41,087 nt of DNA from JALYRV01 sp036675475. Its GTDB lineage: Bacteria > Acidobacteriota > Vicinamibacteria > Vicinamibacterales > SCN-69-37. The stretch lies in contig JAKFEY010000026.1 in assembly GCA_036675475.1 (NCBI GenBank), positions 1 through 41,087 on the forward strand, given 5' to 3'. The notes beneath the pieces were generated by a model. The model was not told the DNA's origin, made no database searches, and worked only from the letters and a program-made list of their open reading frames with translations. Below are positions 40,550-41,087 of this stretch, piece after piece. Numbering within the stretch: position 1 is the stretch's first letter; each line of letters opens with the position of its first letter. A program made the position numbers and the translations under genes.

Positions 40550-40564
40550 GGGTAATTGATACCC
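40550..40564. promoter_or_regulatory. GGGTA-N5-TACCC dyad, copy 2
   Basis: GGGTAATTGATACCC, 127 bp downstream of copy 1 and 112 nt before the start codon at 40676. It lies about 31 nt upstream of the weak -35 candidate, a plausible place for an activator site. Confidence 0.4.
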
Positions 40565-40675
40565 GTGCGGATCCGACGTGTTTTGCAATTCTTTGTTGCC
40601 AACCGCAAACGGACTCTCCTATCCTGTGCCCCTCCCCAGCGAAACGGCGGTTTCTCTTTTCAGCAGGAGACCCTT

Positions 40676-41087
40676 GTGACGCGCTCGCCTCGATCGCTTT
40701 TATTCATTCTGGCTGTTGCGGTCATCGTCAGTCTCTGGCCCGCCAGTCCAAACGCCTTCCTAGTCTCGGCAACGGGCGCAAGCAAGTCGATCGCGCTGAG
40801 TTCGAGATTCACTCTGTCTAACGGCTTTAGGTCGAGCGCCGTTGCTTCAGTGACGGGAGATTTTCTGGGGCGGTGGAAACTCGATGGCAGTGGCGGTTGC
40901 TATTGGGACGAAAACGATGACGGCCCAGATCAGTGCGATCCGAACAACCCGGACGGTCGATACAAGGACGACGGATATGGTGGCTGTTATTGGGAGCCGA
41001 ACGATTTCGGTCCCGATCAATGCGACCCAAATAGCCCGCCACCCAGCGGGCAATACAGGTTAGACGGCGACGGGCGATGTTACTTCG
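40676..41087 (+). CDS. Secreted acidic repeat protein with paired cysteines (3' end outside window)
   Basis: 137 codons are visible from a GTG at 40676, preceded by an AGGAGA Shine-Dalgarno (40665-40670). Residues 1-27 are a signal peptide (RSLLFILAVAVIVSLWPASPNA). From about residue 65 a unit of 29-31 residues repeats: GRWKLDGSGGCYWDENDDG, GRYKDDGYGGCYWEPNDFG and GQYRLDGDGRCYF (third copy cut by the edge). Each full unit continues PDQCDPN. Each has two cysteines 12 residues apart and a D/N-rich stretch like calcium-binding loops in thrombospondin type-3 or dockerin repeats. A disulfide-bonded, possibly Ca-binding extracellular protein is inferred. I do not recognise a named family. Lower GC and a nearby insertion element hint at acquisition. 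Confidence 0.75.
   Translation, partial: MTRSPRSLLFILAVAVIVSLWPASPNAFLVSATGASKSIALSSRFTLSNGFRSSAVASVTGDFLGRWKLDGSGGCYWDENDDGPDQCDPNNPDGRYKDDGYGGCYWEPNDFGPDQCDPNSPPPSGQYRLDGDGRCYF

Larger units (their letters stand above)
40324..40675. other. 352-bp non-coding stretch between the insertion element and the repeat-protein gene
   Basis: No gene is supported. GC content is visibly lower than in the core genes. It contains two 15-bp dyads of the form GGGTA-N5-TACCC (40423-40437 and 40550-40564). A weak promoter candidate, TTGCCA (40596-40601), 18 bp, TATCCT (40620-40625), lies in front of the gene at 40676. Confidence 0.6.

Noticed and set aside
40827..41053. Two short minus-strand open frames at the right edge
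   Set aside because: They are complements of the secreted repeat protein, which has a signal peptide, a Shine-Dalgarno and a clear internal repeat.
39130..41087. Integration of an island at tRNA-Pro shown by a repeated tRNA 3' end
   Set aside because: No second copy of the tRNA 3' sequence could be found downstream within the window.

Overview
This window looks like chromosome from a high-GC (roughly two-thirds G+C) Gram-negative bacterium, most likely an acidobacterium of the Vicinamibacteria type. That placement is inference. It rests on the gene mix (Hanks-type kinases fused to TPR or PD40-propeller modules, a secreted amidohydrolase, a lipoprotein sulfatase), on GTG/TTG starts, and on many small palindromic and tandem repeats. 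No rRNA or phylogenetic marker was compared.

Layout. (1) 1-6949, plus strand: the 3' end of metG, a TatD-type DNase, a trans-polyprenyl diphosphate synthase, ligA, an HtrA/DegP-type protease and a sigma54-dependent response regulator. (2) 6965-7370: RNase P RNA, with a clear 12-bp P1 helix. (3) 7385-17142, plus strand: secreted amidohydrolase, SDR sugar-nucleotide epimerase, sulfatase, two tandem Ser/Thr kinases with different sensor/output domains, and two small membrane-associated proteins of unknown function. (4) 17109-25311, minus strand: a glycan gene cluster, read from 25311 downward, with two GT4s, a GT2, two more GT4-like transferases, a polyprenyl-phosphate sugar transferase and UDP-glucuronate decarboxylase. 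(5) 25398-35703, plus strand: a divergent run starting with UDP-glucose dehydrogenase, GalE and an MsbA-type ABC exporter. It continues without a gap into yicC, gmk, rpoZ, coaBC, a family-4 uracil-DNA glycosylase and priA. (6) 35824-36979, minus strand: an S2P/M50 intramembrane protease and an HU-type protein. (7) 37072-39152, plus strand: der, a MerR-type regulator and tRNA-Pro(GGG). (8) 39222-41087: a decayed IS3-family element, then a lower-GC stretch leading into a secreted, cysteine-containing acidic repeat protein cut off by the window edge.

How the genes fit together. Ugd makes UDP-glucuronate, the decarboxylase turns it into UDP-xylose, and GalE makes UDP-galactose. The polyprenyl-phosphate transferase starts a lipid-linked glycan, five glycosyltransferases extend it, and the MsbA-like ABC protein may export it. 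No Wzx, Wzy or Wzc is visible, so the export route is inferred.

The most unusual structure is non-coding. A 93-bp near-palindrome occurs twice (90 of 93 bases identical), each copy just after a glycosyltransferase stop codon and each followed by an unrelated long hairpin before the next glycosyltransferase. The result is a cassette-like pattern. Related palindromes and 6-8-bp tandem repeats also sit inside rnpB, priA and the uracil-DNA glycosylase gene, and at several gene borders. Many starts lie only 7-17 nt after a TATAAT-like -10 box, often one that overlaps the upstream stop codon, which suggests leaderless or nearly leaderless transcripts.
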